A stretch of DNA of 64,000 nucleotides. Origin: Psychrobacter sp. APC 3281. GTDB taxonomy: Bacteria; Pseudomonadota; Gammaproteobacteria; Pseudomonadales; Moraxellaceae. The stretch covers positions 124,001 to 188,000 of the forward strand of contig NZ_JASDCS010000005.1 in NCBI RefSeq assembly GCF_030407815.1. Direction: 5' to 3'. Within the stretch, counting starts at the first letter, position 1; each line of letters begins with the position of its first letter. Below the pieces are notes generated by a model. It did not search any database, was not told where the DNA came from, and worked only from the letters and a program-made list of their open reading frames with translations. Of the stretch, positions 35,569-45,274 are shown piece after piece. The position numbers and the translations under genes were made by a program.

Positions 35569-35964
35569 ATGAATAAGTTCGTTAGCGTTCTAGTGTTAGG
35601 CTCGGCATTGGCGCTTAGCGCTTGCGGCGGTGATAGTGATAGCAGTGGTTCATATGGATCTTCTGAGCCTGTTCAGTTTCAAGGCTTATCAAATTGTGCA
35701 ATCAGTGGCAATACCATTACAGTCAATGAGATTGGTAGAGGTTGTTTAGTTAAGAAATCTAATATCAACAATGGTAAGAAATTCTCATTAAGCTGTCAGA
35801 TTGTAGGTACGCCACCTCGTGGCTATGCAAACTTTAGTATCATAACTACGAAAGATGGTGATGGTGATGAGATTAAGCGCGATATAGAAAGTGCTAATGG
35901 TAAATATGATTATGTTTGTAAACCTATGAGCAGTCAGTTTCCAACGAGTGGGCTCTCTGGTTAA
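35569..35964 (+). CDS. Putative lipoprotein, 131 aa
   Basis: Signal peptide MNKFVSVLVLGSALALSACG with lipobox LSAC (Cys19), then a Ser/Gly-rich linker and a compact domain of about 100 residues. The domain has four cysteines (in SNCAISGN, GRGCLVKK, LSCQIVG, DYVCKPM) that could form two disulfides in the periplasm. No family recognised. It is isolated by the purB promoter region upstream and a terminator downstream. Confidence 0.75.
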   Translation: MNKFVSVLVLGSALALSACGGDSDSSGSYGSSEPVQFQGLSNCAISGNTITVNEIGRGCLVKKSNINNGKKFSLSCQIVGTPPRGYANFSIITTKDGDGDEIKRDIESANGKYDYVCKPMSSQFPTSGLSG

Positions 35965-35981
35965 AACAGGTGTTTTAAAAT

Positions 35982-36020
35982 AAAAAAGCCGTTTTTATTA
36001 AAGATAAAAATGGCTTTTTT
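35982..36020 (+). terminator. Terminator after the 131-aa lipoprotein gene
   Basis: Long hairpin AAAAAAGCCgTTTTTAT / ATAAAAAtGGCTTTTTT with loop taaag and a T-run. Confidence 0.85.
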
Positions 36021-36121
36021 CATAAAAAATGAAAACATCTTAAAAGTAAAGGCTGTCCATATTAATAGCGCTTATTGAACCAAACTCTATTACTCAAGTA
36101 TCTTATCTCTAGAATATAACT

Positions 36122-36964
36122 ATGAAAGACAAAACTTTATTTTTCTCATCCATCCTTATTTCTTTTATCCTTGGTAGTCTAGGCACTTACTTATTGATGA
36201 CTAAGCAACAGATGGATCAAGTTATGCAGGGCAGGCAGCAGCCTATATCATCGCTGCAAGATAATACTGATTCAGGGTTTGAGAAAAAAGAAAGTATGGT
36301 ACCTGTAGAATTGCAAGCGCTTGAACATCAAAATGGTAGCAATATACCAGCGATAGGATCGCAACCAGTAGGTTCTATGCATGATTACTCAGAAGAACAA
36401 GCGATGGATATTGTCAATAAAATGCCAGACTATATGTTGGAACAATATATTGATAAATTCATGACTCAAGGTGCAGGTGAGGCGCTCTCTGATAAACGTC
36501 AATTTGCGCAGCGTGCAGTTGAGGAATTGTACAAAAAAAATGACAATCAGCCACTCGTTGGTGATGTTAAGTTGTCACTAACGCCTGTGATGCCATCGGT
36601 ATCCATGGATACCTCAACAATAGAAAAAAATGCCACTATATTTGCGCATCTTGATACCGCAGGCAAAGTGCCAGCCAGTCCTTTTGTGTTTGTGAAATGG
36701 GTCAATAATCAGACAGGACAAGTATTACTGTTTGAGAAAAAAGATATTGTTGCTAACAGCAATCAAAATTGGGTTAGCTTTAAGCCAGACGATGGCTGGC
36801 TTAAAGGCAGTTATGACATTCGTTTTTATCAATTTACATCAGAGCTGCAGCCTGTTGCGCAGCTGACTTATCAAATATATACAGTTGATGATACTAATTC
36901 AAATACAGACGAGGGTATGACAAGCAGTACAGTAACGGTTACTACTTCCGCTGTCAAAAACTAA
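36122..36964 (+). CDS. Membrane-anchored periplasmic protein of unknown function
   Basis: 280 aa. It has an N-terminal signal anchor (FFSSILISFILGSLGTYLLM, ~7-26). A polar linker follows, then a helical region (~85-140) with AMDIVNKMPDYMLEQYIDKF. The C-terminal beta-rich domain (~145-250) contains VKWVNNQTGQVLLFEKKDI and LKGSYDIRFYQF, and the protein ends in a Ser/Thr-rich tail. The C-terminal half looks like an immunoglobulin-like sandwich, an impression from pattern only. No family recognised. It converges with mnmA with only 11 bp between the stops. Confidence 0.75.
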   Translation: MKDKTLFFSSILISFILGSLGTYLLMTKQQMDQVMQGRQQPISSLQDNTDSGFEKKESMVPVELQALEHQNGSNIPAIGSQPVGSMHDYSEEQAMDIVNKMPDYMLEQYIDKFMTQGAGEALSDKRQFAQRAVEELYKKNDNQPLVGDVKLSLTPVMPSVSMDTSTIEKNATIFAHLDTAGKVPASPFVFVKWVNNQTGQVLLFEKKDIVANSNQNWVSFKPDDGWLKGSYDIRFYQFTSELQPVAQLTYQIYTVDDTNSNTDEGMTSSTVTVTTSAVKN

Positions 36965-36975
36965 ATTAATCCTCT

Positions 36976-38214
36976 CTAAAATCCACATGGTGCATCAATA
37001 GATTCAATCACACCGCCGCCTAAGCATACCTCGTCGATATAAAATACCGCTGACTGACCAGGGGTGACAGCGCGCTGCGGCTCATCAAATACCACACGCA
37101 CTTCACTGCCATCAGCATTGGTCGCAAACACGCGACACGCTTGATCTGGCTGGCGATAGCGAGACTTTGCCATACAGGCGAGGCCTTCGTCACTAAACAC
37201 CTCTATAGGCGGTAGGCCATCAGTCCAATCGAGCTTATACGCTTTTAGCTCATTGCTCATGAGCATTGGGTGTTCATGTCCTTGACCAACGATTAAGCGG
37301 TTTTTGTCCAAGTCTTTTGCCAATACAAACCACGGTGCCTCTACACGGTCTTTGACACCGCCAATACCGATGCCACCGCGCTGACCCAATGTGTAATACA
37401 TGAGGCCATCATGCGTACCGATGACTTTATTATCATCAGTAAGTATCTCGCCTTTTTGGGCAGGCAGATATTGCTGTAAGAAGTCTTTAAAACGGCGCTC
37501 ACCAATAAAACAAATACCTGTAGAATCTTTCTTTTTAGCCGTCGCTAGGTCATGCTCTTCAGCAATCTGACGTACCACTGGCTTTTCGAGCTCACCAACT
37601 GGGAACAGTGTTTTGGCGATTTTGTCACCGCCAACCGCATGCAAGAAATAGCTTTGATCTTTATTGTTATCAAGTCCGCGTAAGAGCTGCGCAACCTCGT
37701 CACCTTCGGCATTGGTATAGTTCACACTGCGGCGCGTATAGTGACCTGTCGCGATATAATCTGCACCAAGGGTCAACGCATAGTCCAAAAACGCCTTAAA
37801 CTTAATTTCTTTGTTGCACAAGATATCAGGGTTTGGGGTGCGTCCTGCTTTATATTCTGCCAAAAAGTGCTCGAATACGCGATCCCAGTATTCCATAGCA
37901 AAGTTGGCCGTGTGCAGCTTCATACCGATTTTGTCACATACGGCTTGCGCGTCTGCTAAATCATCCATCGCCGTACAGTATTCGGTGCCGTCATCTTCTT
38001 CCCAGTTCTTCATAAACAAGCCTTCGACCTTGAAGCCTGCCTGCTGAAGTAATACGGCTGATACAGAAGAATCGACCCCACCTGACATACCGACGATCAC
38101 ATGCTTGGTGCTAGGATTTTCGACATCAGCAAGTGTTAAAGGGCGATGAGCATTAAAAGACTCAGAAACGGTTGTGCTTGAAGTATATTGTATGGCTGAC
38201 ATAAAACGGCTCAA
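36976..38214 (-). CDS. mnmA: tRNA-specific 2-thiouridylase MnmA
   Basis: 412 aa. It adds sulfur to U34 of Lys, Glu and Gln tRNAs. The PP-loop [12 protein letters not shown] (~42-53), the first catalytic Cys in [12 protein letters not shown] and the second in [13 protein letters not shown] are present. The N-terminus is about 38 residues longer than E. coli MnmA; the ATG at 38202 is another possible start. The partner-modification gene mnmG lies a few kb away at 40508. Confidence 0.96.
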   Translation of the reverse strand: MSRFMSAIQYTSSTTVSESFNAHRPLTLADVENPSTKHVIVGMSGGVDSSVSAVLLQQAGFKVEGLFMKNWEEDDGTEYCTAMDDLADAQAVCDKIGMKLHTANFAMEYWDRVFEHFLAEYKAGRTPNPDILCNKEIKFKAFLDYALTLGADYIATGHYTRRSVNYTNAEGDEVAQLLRGLDNNKDQSYFLHAVGGDKIAKTLFPVGELEKPVVRQIAEEHDLATAKKKDSTGICFIGERRFKDFLQQYLPAQKGEILTDDNKVIGTHDGLMYYTLGQRGGIGIGGVKDRVEAPWFVLAKDLDKNRLIVGQGHEHPMLMSNELKAYKLDWTDGLPPIEVFSDEGLACMAKSRYRQPDQACRVFATNADGSEVRVVFDEPQRAVTPGQSAVFYIDEVCLGGGVIESIDAPCGF

Positions 38215-38462
38215 CTATTTATACGTTATCCAAAGTACATGCCGACGCCAAGTGTTATGCAATCACTACAATACGTAGTTTCAGCACAGCAACGTCAGCT
38301 TGTCTTTTGGATCTGGTATTATGATAAAATAAACATCATATTATACCAGTTAATTGAAACTGGTGGCGACCGATGGTGTCTGGCTACTAGTAAAACCGCT
38401 TTGAAAATTCAGATAGTGGTTTTGAATTATTTTAATCACCTTTAACTCATCTTGGAATAATA

Positions 38463-38966
38463 ATGATAAAAATTGGTCAAGGTATCGATGTTCATGCTTT
38501 TCATAATAATGGTCAGCAGCAACAATATGTCATTCTAGCAGGCGTACCGATTGAGCATTCTCATAGTTTGCTCGCACACTCTGATGGGGATGTGGTTTTA
38601 CATGCATTGGCTGATGCGCTTCTTGGTGCATTGGCGCTTGGTGATATCGGACAGCATTTTCCCGATACCGATGCGGCACATGCAGGACTGGATTCAAGGA
38701 TTTTGCTGCGCTATGTTTATAGTAAAGTGCAAGAGGCTGGTTATAGCCTAGGCAACGCTGATATTACGGTGATGTGTGAGCGTCCAAAGTTAGCGCCGCA
38801 TAATCTAGCCATGCGCGCTAATATCGCTAGTGACCTGCAAACAGATATTAGCAATATCAGTGTGAAAGCCACCACGACTGAAAAATTGGGATTTACGGGT
38901 CGTCAAGAGGGCATCATGGCCAATGCCGTGGTATTATTAGTCCCTAATGCTATCGAACCTATATAG
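38463..38966 (+). CDS. ispF: 2-C-methyl-D-erythritol 2,4-cyclodiphosphate synthase
   Basis: 167 aa. IspF forms MEcPP in the MEP isoprenoid pathway. Metal-binding and active-site segments GQGIDVHAF (Asp/His), [19 protein letters not shown] and [11 protein letters not shown] are present, as is the C-terminal [17 protein letters not shown]. Normal length. ispD is not in the window. Confidence 0.96.
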   Translation: MIKIGQGIDVHAFHNNGQQQQYVILAGVPIEHSHSLLAHSDGDVVLHALADALLGALALGDIGQHFPDTDAAHAGLDSRILLRYVYSKVQEAGYSLGNADITVMCERPKLAPHNLAMRANIASDLQTDISNISVKATTTEKLGFTGRQEGIMANAVVLLVPNAIEPI

Positions 38967-39083
38967 ATAGAAATTCGTGCTTGTAATACAGCGGCAGTCG
39001 CCCCATGTATCAGCCACGTCTTTATACAATTATTTTTATATAAATAATCATTTTAATGAACCGCTTTATCAATAGGAGCTTTT

Positions 39084-39434
39084 ATGAGTGAGCAAACCCC
39101 AAACACTGCTGCAAACGACGTTGAACAATTGATCCGTGATCAAATCCGTGACAATAAAGTTATTATCTACATGAAAGGCACACCGCAATTTCCGCAGTGT
39201 GGCTTTTCTGCGCGCTCTATCGAAGTGTTGACTCAGATTGGTCGTCCATTTGCGTTTGTAAACATTTTAGAAAACCCAGAAATTCGTGCAACGTTACCAA
39301 AGGTTGCTAATTGGCCAACGTTCCCACAATTATGGATTGATGGCGAGTTGATGGGTGGATCAGACATCATCTTGCAAATGTATCAATCAGGTGAGCTAAA
39401 GCCATTGATCGAAGCAAACAGTCCAGCTGCTTAA
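39084..39434 (+). CDS. grxD: Monothiol glutaredoxin (Grx4 type)
   Basis: 116 aa with the CGFS active site in FPQCGFSARSIEVL (~42). Such proteins bind a 2Fe-2S cluster with glutathione and take part in iron-sulfur delivery. The WPTFPQLWIDGELMGGSDI segment is typical. A good AGGAG lies upstream of the ATG, and a terminator follows. Confidence 0.95.
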   Translation: MSEQTPNTAANDVEQLIRDQIRDNKVIIYMKGTPQFPQCGFSARSIEVLTQIGRPFAFVNILENPEIRATLPKVANWPTFPQLWIDGELMGGSDIILQMYQSGELKPLIEANSPAA

Positions 39435-39498
39435 TACTTGAAAATGTGAATTGGATGTCTTTAACGTCCAATTAGCCTTTATAAGGTACAAGCACAGC

Positions 39499-39537
39499 AA
39501 ACCCAAATGGTCATTAATGGCTGTTTGGGTTTTTTTA
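39499..39537 (+). terminator. Terminator after grxD
   Basis: Stem AAACCCAAA / TTTGGGTTT (39499-39507 and 39524-39532), then a T-run. Confidence 0.75.
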
Positions 39538-39700
39538 TTGTTGCTATTAGTGTCACTAATACCCTATCTATTCTTGTCCCTATTATTATTTCCACGCGCG
39601 TATGTCATTAGGCTTCGTTGTTTTTATGGGATTTACCCCCATATATTGTCCAAGATACCAGCGATATAAATAATAATTATCAGATGAATAAGAGAGCTTT

Positions 39701-40237
39701 ATGAATAACCAAACCAGTGAACAGTTAAATGAACAAAGAGAAGCGGCTGAGCAGGCAGCGATTGAAAAGCGCCGTGAACGTTTAAAAAATGAATCCACAC
39801 GTATCATTGAGATTGCTAGTAATGAGTCAAACTCAGCACTCAAGTGTATTCATCAGCTGAGTGTGGCGGGCGGGGCAACTGAAGCGACGTATATCGCTAT
39901 TGAACAGCGCATTGTTGTGGACCAAGATCCGGCAGGTGCTTATCATTTGGCATTGCTGGCTCAAAACACGCCAGATTTGCCAATCGATGCTCGTCAGCTT
40001 ATCGAATTGGTAGTCAACAAGGGTGATAACCACCAGCGCTTGGCCTTGCTTAAAAACTTACCATTACCGCCAGTTGAGCTCATCAAAGAGCAGATTTTGG
40101 CGAGTGATGATGGTGAGGCGATCGGGCAAATGAATGCCTATCTACAGATCAATCCAGAAGGGTATGGTAGCCATCATATGCTGTCTAGTGGTCAGTCAGA
40201 TCAAATTGTACCGCTGAGCCCCGGCAATAATAACTAA
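39701..40237 (+). CDS. Uncharacterised cytosolic protein, 178 aa
   Basis: No signal peptide or membrane segment. The N-terminal ~40 residues are charged and probably coiled-coil (EQLNEQREAAEQAAIEKRRE), followed by a largely helical region resembling solenoid-like repeats without a recognisable motif, and a disordered end (SPGNNN). No family recognised. It lies between grxD and mnmG on the same strand, with a hairpin after it. Confidence 0.7.
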   Translation: MNNQTSEQLNEQREAAEQAAIEKRRERLKNESTRIIEIASNESNSALKCIHQLSVAGGATEATYIAIEQRIVVDQDPAGAYHLALLAQNTPDLPIDARQLIELVVNKGDNHQRLALLKNLPLPPVELIKEQILASDDGEAIGQMNAYLQINPEGYGSHHMLSSGQSDQIVPLSPGNNN

Positions 40238-40387
40238 AATGATAGTTAAAATAGTCATTAGTAAGGCAACAACTAGTAAGACAGTAACTAGAGTAGAGAA
40301 CTTTTCGCTTAATTTTAATAGTTTTTGTTCTAACGTTTTTTAAGTATCAAAAAATTGTTATAATGATAGGTTATTCAACCAATTATG

Positions 40388-40416
40388 AACGACTTATCTG
40401 AGTCGTTATCTTTTTT
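40388..40416 (+). terminator. Hairpin before mnmG, probable terminator or attenuator
   Basis: Stem AACGACT / AGTCGTT (40388-40394 and 40401-40407), loop tatctg, followed by ATC and six T. It lies 90 bp before mnmG, so it may end the upstream transcript or attenuate mnmG. Confidence 0.55.
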
Positions 40417-40507
40417 ATAAATACGACTGACGTTTATTTGCTGACTATTTTCTTATTTGAACATAAGATATGGCAATCAGCAGCGTTATGAGTCAAGTGA
40501 GGCACAC

Positions 40508-42403
40508 ATGCAATACCCAAAACATTACGACGTGATAGTGATCGGCGGTGGTCATGCTGGTACAGAAGCTGCTCTGGCAGCTGCACGTATGGGCGCACAG
40601 ACCTTATTGTTGACGCATAATATTGAGACGCTCGGACAGATGAGTTGTAATCCTGCGATTGGTGGTATCGGTAAATCGCATTTAGTGCGTGAGATTGATG
40701 CGTTAGGCGGTGCAATGGCGCTGGCGACAGATAAAGCAGGTATCCAGTTTCGTGTACTAAACAGCCGTAAAGGAGCTGCCGTTCGTGCCACGCGCGCGCA
40801 AGCAGATCGTATTCTTTATAAAGCAGCTATCCGTCATACGTTAGAAAACCAGCCAAACCTAGATATATTCCAGCAAGCCGCTGATGATATCTTGGTTGAA
40901 AACGGTCGTGCGACGGCTGTTGTGACTTCTACAGGTATTGTCTTTAAGACCGAAACAGTGGTATTGACCTCAGGAACTTTCTTGGGCGGTGTCATTCATA
41001 TTGGTTTAGAGAATTCAAATGGTGGCCGTGCAGGTGATCAGCCTTCTATCAAGTTGGCAGATCGTTTACGTGAGCTTAAGCTACCAGTCGGTCGTCTAAA
41101 GACAGGTACGCCAGCGCGTATCGATGCACGTAGCGTTGATTTCAGTGTGATGACAGTACAGCCGGGTGATACGCCATTGCCAGTGATGAGTTATATGGGT
41201 GACGTCTCCATGCATCCTGAGCAGGTCAATTGCTATATTACGCATACCAATGCGCGCACTCATGACATCATCCGCGAAAACCTTGATCGTTCACCGATGT
41301 TCTCTGGAAAAATCGAAGGCGTAGGCCCGCGCTATTGTCCATCGATTGAAGATAAGATTCATCGTTTTGCGGATAAAGACAGCCATCAGATCTTTATTGA
41401 GCCAGAAGGCTTGACCACGCATGAGCTATATCCGAACGGTATCTCAACGAGCTTGCCATTTGATGTGCAGTTAGACTTCATTCACAGTATGAAAGGCTTA
41501 GAGAACGCTCATATTACTCGTCCCGGCTATGCCATCGAGTATGATTACTTTGATCCGCAAAATCTCAAGCCAACGCTTGAGACCAAATCGATTGATCGCT
41601 TGTATTTTGCTGGTCAAATCAATGGTACAACTGGCTATGAAGAAGCGGGCGTGCAGGGTTTGCTAGCAGGTACCAATGCGGCATTGGTGACGACCAATAA
41701 CAGTGAGTTTGAAACGTGGACTCCGCGCCGCGATGAAGCGTATCTTGGTGTACTTGTGGATGACTTGATTACTCACGGTACGACCGAGCCATACCGCATG
41801 TTTACGAGCCGCGCAGAGTATCGTTTGCTCTTACGTGAAGACAACGCCGATCAGCGTTTGACTGAGACGGGTCGTAAATTAGGATTGGTAGATGATGTAC
41901 GCTGGCAGGCCTACCAAGAGAAAATGGAAGCCATTTCGACAGAAACGTCACGCTTAAAAGACATGTGGGCCACGCCTGCTAATGCTTTAGGTAAGCAAGT
42001 GACCGAGCAAACAGGTGAAGTGCTGTCTAAAGAGTCGACTGCCTTTGATTTGCTAAAGCGTCCGCAAATACATTTTGCTGATATCGCAGCTATCACTGAC
42101 TCAACCGTTGATGCACAAGTGGGCGAGCAGATAGAGATTTCTGTCAAATACGCCGGCTATATCGATCGTCAACAAGAAGATATCGATCAAATGAAGCGTT
42201 TAGAAAACACGGTGCTGCCGCTAGATTTTGATTATAGTATCGTGTCAGGACTATCGAATGAGATAGTACAGAAACTTACGCAAGTTCGTCCTGCGACGCT
42301 AGCTCAAGCGGGACGCGTAAGCGGTGTAACCCCTGCTGCCATTCAGTTGTTGGCGATGACGGTTAAAAAGCATAAAAAAGCAAAAGCTGCATTGGACTCA
42401 TAA
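40508..42403 (+). CDS. mnmG: tRNA uridine-5-carboxymethylaminomethyl modification enzyme MnmG
   Basis: 631 aa from the ATG at 40508 ([18 protein letters not shown]), close to E. coli MnmG (629); the longer frame from 40457 is not family-like and GTGAGG sits before 40508. It is a FAD enzyme that works with MnmE to modify U34 of several tRNAs. The FAD motif [17 protein letters not shown], the [23 protein letters not shown] segment (in two parts) and the [14 protein letters not shown] motif are present. Confidence 0.97.
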   Translation: MQYPKHYDVIVIGGGHAGTEAALAAARMGAQTLLLTHNIETLGQMSCNPAIGGIGKSHLVREIDALGGAMALATDKAGIQFRVLNSRKGAAVRATRAQADRILYKAAIRHTLENQPNLDIFQQAADDILVENGRATAVVTSTGIVFKTETVVLTSGTFLGGVIHIGLENSNGGRAGDQPSIKLADRLRELKLPVGRLKTGTPARIDARSVDFSVMTVQPGDTPLPVMSYMGDVSMHPEQVNCYITHTNARTHDIIRENLDRSPMFSGKIEGVGPRYCPSIEDKIHRFADKDSHQIFIEPEGLTTHELYPNGISTSLPFDVQLDFIHSMKGLENAHITRPGYAIEYDYFDPQNLKPTLETKSIDRLYFAGQINGTTGYEEAGVQGLLAGTNAALVTTNNSEFETWTPRRDEAYLGVLVDDLITHGTTEPYRMFTSRAEYRLLLREDNADQRLTETGRKLGLVDDVRWQAYQEKMEAISTETSRLKDMWATPANALGKQVTEQTGEVLSKESTAFDLLKRPQIHFADIAAITDSTVDAQVGEQIEISVKYAGYIDRQQEDIDQMKRLENTVLPLDFDYSIVSGLSNEIVQKLTQVRPATLAQAGRVSGVTPAAIQLLAMTVKKHKKAKAALDS

Positions 42404-42446
42404 TAGCTATGCAATAAAGCCTTTTATAATAAAGCACTTATAGTAT

Positions 42447-42483
42447 AAAAAGCCCGTAACGATATTTCGTTACGGGCTTTTGT
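42447..42483 (+). terminator. Terminator after mnmG
   Basis: Stem AGCCCGTAACGA / TCGTTACGGGCT (42451-42462 and 42467-42478), A/T flanks. Confidence 0.9.
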
Positions 42484-42642
42484 TTGTCAAAAAAATGATC
42501 GATTTTGAAAGAAAATCATATGTAACCTTGTCCTACTTGCTACTTTGTCTCTATACTAGGTCAGTAAATTTTCTTACTACTTGTTAATTTGTATCGCTGA
42601 TGTCCATATATTGATGGGCTTGTCACCGAACTGAGTCTACTT

Positions 42643-43602
42643 ATGATTGATGCTATTGTTTTTGCTATTACCATTGTCTTACCCAACCTTGCCTTAATGT
42701 GGTTGGGTTTTTTTATGCAACGACGCGGTGAGGCAAGCCAAACTTTTATCGATCAGGCATCAAGTTTTGTCTTTAATTATTGCTTGCCGTGTTTATTGTT
42801 TTTTAGCGTGGTCGATAGCGACGTCGATTATGGTAAGCAAATTACGCTTATCCTTGTTGGTATCTTGGTGACGTTTATATTATTTATTGGCGCAGAGTTT
42901 TACGCCAAACGCTTCGTCAAGCGTCCTGAAGACCAAGGCGTGTTTGTACAAGGCGTATTCCGTAGCAACATGGCCATCATTGGCCTTGCAACCGTGGCCA
43001 ACGCTTACGGCGCACAAGGATTAAGTATCGGTGCTGTCTATATGGGCGTGGTGACGATACTGTTTAATATTTTGGCGGTCATTACCTTGAGCCGCGTATC
43101 CAAAAGCGTGGATGACACATGGATTAGTCGCGGTACAATGATTGTGAAAAAGTTACTGACCAATCCTCTAATTTTGGCATTGGTTGGCGCATTCGTCTAC
43201 AAAGCACTACCATTACCACCGCTTACTGGGGTGATTCATACCACTGGCGACTTATTAGCAGCGGTGGCTCTGCCGCTAGCACTAATCTGTGCAGGTGCTA
43301 GTATTAACCTAAAGTCTATGTTGCATCCTTCTGGCTTATCCATGCAAGCAAGCATTGGGCGAATTGTCATTGCACCATTGATTGCTATCGCTGTTGGGCT
43401 CGGGTTCGGGTTGTCAGGGGTGCATATGGGGGTGTTGTTTTTGATGGTGGCATCACCAACAGCTGCAGCCAGCTATGTCATGGCAAAAGCAATGGGTGGC
43501 AATGATGTATTGGCGGCTAATATTTTGGCATTTACCACTGTTGTCGGCATGTTCGGTATGGCGATTGGGGCAGCGACGTTACGTGCGCTTGGATTGATGT
43601 AA
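42643..43602 (+). CDS. AEC-family transporter (auxin efflux carrier-like)
   Basis: 319 aa with about ten transmembrane helices in the five-plus-five arrangement of the AEC family (PF03547). Typical segments are the N-terminal LPNLALMWLGFFMQRRGE, VFRSNMAIIGLATVANAYG and the C-terminal MVASPTAAASYVMAKAMGGN. Family members move small carboxylates or other solutes; the substrate cannot be inferred here. Monocistronic with a terminator. Confidence 0.88.
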   Translation: MIDAIVFAITIVLPNLALMWLGFFMQRRGEASQTFIDQASSFVFNYCLPCLLFFSVVDSDVDYGKQITLILVGILVTFILFIGAEFYAKRFVKRPEDQGVFVQGVFRSNMAIIGLATVANAYGAQGLSIGAVYMGVVTILFNILAVITLSRVSKSVDDTWISRGTMIVKKLLTNPLILALVGAFVYKALPLPPLTGVIHTTGDLLAAVALPLALICAGASINLKSMLHPSGLSMQASIGRIVIAPLIAIAVGLGFGLSGVHMGVLFLMVASPTAAASYVMAKAMGGNDVLAANILAFTTVVGMFGMAIGAATLRALGLM

Positions 43603-43665
43603 TGCAGATTTTGTACTATTTTTAAATAAGTAAGTACTTTCGCTTTATCTAACTTTGATAGCCTT

Positions 43666-43706
43666 AAAAAAGCCCTCTTTTCAAATAAGAAAAGAGGGCT
43701 TTTTGT
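43666..43706. terminator. Bidirectional terminator after the AEC transporter
   Basis: Stem AGCCCTCTTTTC / GAAAAGAGGGCT (43671-43682 and 43689-43700) with A-run before and T-run after. Confidence 0.92.
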
Positions 43707-43712
43707 ATTAAT

Positions 43713-43904
43713 CTAGCGTTCACTATTACGCTTGTCTTCACGGCGCTGCTTGCGCTTTGGGCTAGTACGGTAGGTCAAATAACCACCGATAGCCATAACT
43801 GCAAGAAAGGCAATGATATACATAAATATTGATGAGCCAATCATGAGCGATGCACCGATAATGGGAGTTGCTTCCATGTCAAAAATCCAGTTAAGGTTCA
43901 TCAA
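43713..43904 (-). CDS. Small membrane protein, 63 aa
   Basis: One hydrophobic segment (ASLMIGSSIFMYIIAFLAVM, ~18-37) followed by a very basic tail (SPKRKQRREDKRNSER) that would stay in the cytoplasm. It sits immediately before a terminator usable on this strand and 22 bp after the luciferase-like gene, with which it is probably co-transcribed. No family recognised; coding status is likely but not certain. Confidence 0.6.
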   Translation of the reverse strand: MMNLNWIFDMEATPIIGASLMIGSSIFMYIIAFLAVMAIGGYLTYRTSPKRKQRREDKRNSER

Positions 43905-43925
43905 TAATTATGCAAGTGTCTCATT

Positions 43926-44927
43926 TCATTGTAAAGTAAATAAGTTTAGCTCCGGTGTAAGTTCAAGTGAACGGATACGGGCAGCTTGGTCATATATATT
44001 GGCCGTCACAATTAGCTCATCTGGCTGATAGGTTGCCAAAAACGCAGCGAGTCTTGGTTTGACCGTGTCAACAGAGCCAATGAATGATACTGACAATGCG
44101 TTATCTACCATCATTTTCTCTGCTTGACTCCAGATACTGTCCATGTCGTGAGTAGGCTTAGGCATTTGACCTGTTTCGCCACGACGCAGACGTACAAAGC
44201 TCTGCTGTGCTGAGGTAAAGTGATATTGAGCGGTCGCATCATCATCAGCCAGCAATAAGTTTGCAGCCAACATGACATAAGGCTTATCTAGATAGACAGA
44301 CGGTTTGAACTGTTCACGGTAAGCCTCAATTGCTTGCCCAAGCATTTGTGGGGCAAAGTGAGAAGCAAACACATAAGGCAGTCCTAAATGTGCAGCCAAA
44401 GTCGCACCAAATAGAGAAGAGCCTAATATCCAAATCGGTATGCCTGATTTTGCACCAGGGAATGCCTGTACAGGACTGCCATCTGTATCATTACCTAGGA
44501 AATACATCAGCTCTTGCACATCTTGTGGAAAGCGTTCTGCATCTTTCATTTGTCGACGAAGTGCCTGAAACGTCGCACCATCAGTACCAGGTGCACGGCC
44601 TAGACCTAAGTCTACACGGTCACCATATAATGCCTGCAAAGTACCAAACTGCTCAGCAATCACGAGAGGGGCATGGTTCGGCAGCATAACGCCGCCAGCA
44701 CCAATACGGATACGGTCGGTTTGACTACCAATATGCGATAGTAGTACTGAAGTAGCTGCACTGGCAATACCGGGCATATTGTGATGCTCTGCCATCCAGT
44801 AGCGGTTTAAGCCTGATTTTTCTGCTTGCTGTGCGGTTTCGACCGTTTGGGCGATGCCTTCAACGATGGTTTTGCCTTGAGGTACAGGCGCAAGATCTAG
44901 AAAAGATAAAGGGATTTTATTACTCAT
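43926..44927 (-). CDS. LLM-class (luciferase-like) flavin-dependent oxidoreductase
   Basis: 333 aa from the ATG at 44927 (MSNKIPLSFLDLAPVPQG), preferred because GGAA lies upstream and the extra 21 codons are not family-like. It is a TIM-barrel FMNH2-dependent monooxygenase family protein. GLNRYWMAEHHNMPGIAS (~40-57), GAGGVMLPNHAPLVIAEQFG and GLGRAPGTDGAT are typical of the MsnO8/YhbW-type subgroup. The substrate is unknown. Confidence 0.88.
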   Translation of the reverse strand: MSNKIPLSFLDLAPVPQGKTIVEGIAQTVETAQQAEKSGLNRYWMAEHHNMPGIASAATSVLLSHIGSQTDRIRIGAGGVMLPNHAPLVIAEQFGTLQALYGDRVDLGLGRAPGTDGATFQALRRQMKDAERFPQDVQELMYFLGNDTDGSPVQAFPGAKSGIPIWILGSSLFGATLAAHLGLPYVFASHFAPQMLGQAIEAYREQFKPSVYLDKPYVMLAANLLLADDDATAQYHFTSAQQSFVRLRRGETGQMPKPTHDMDSIWSQAEKMMVDNALSVSFIGSVDTVKPRLAAFLATYQPDELIVTANIYDQAARIRSLELTPELNLFTLQ

Positions 44928-45152
44928 AAATGTTCCAGTAGTGTGTAAATTATTTTCTACTGATATGCTTATATACAGTGGTAGTTTCAAGTGCCGCTAG
45001 TCACTGTTAATGAATCATAACAAAGTCAGCTAACTCTGTTTTTAAGCTCGCTTAACAATTATTAAGGTGTATTTATAAAGGTTGTCGTTGGTCAAAATAA
45101 GCGATAAATAAACCGTAAGTAAGGTCATAAAAGGATTTAGCAGCATTATACT

Positions 45153-45184
45153 ATGGCATTAAAAAAAGATGGCATTAAAAAAAG
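45153..45184. repeat. Direct tandem duplication of a 16-bp A-rich unit
   Basis: Two exact copies of ATGGCATTAAAAAAAG (45153-45168 and 45169-45184) immediately beside the terminator hairpin, so the U-tract of the minus-strand terminator is present twice. Confidence 0.95.
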
Positions 45185-45205
45185 CAGGCAACCTAAGTTA
45201 CCTGC
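45176..45205 (-). terminator. Terminator of the PQQ dehydrogenase gene
   Basis: Stem GCAGGCAAC / GTTACCTGC (45184-45192 and 45197-45205), one wobble pair on the minus strand, followed there by seven T. Confidence 0.85.
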
Positions 45206-45274
45206 TTCTCTAATTATTCGATTATAAGATAATGATAAATTAAATAATCATTATCTTAAGAACCAAATGTAACA

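Larger units (their letters stand above)
44928..45274. other. Intergenic region between the LLM gene and the PQQ dehydrogenase gene
   Basis: No coding sequence. It contains the terminator and the duplicated A-tract unit listed below, and presumably the promoter of the LLM gene. Confidence 0.55.
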
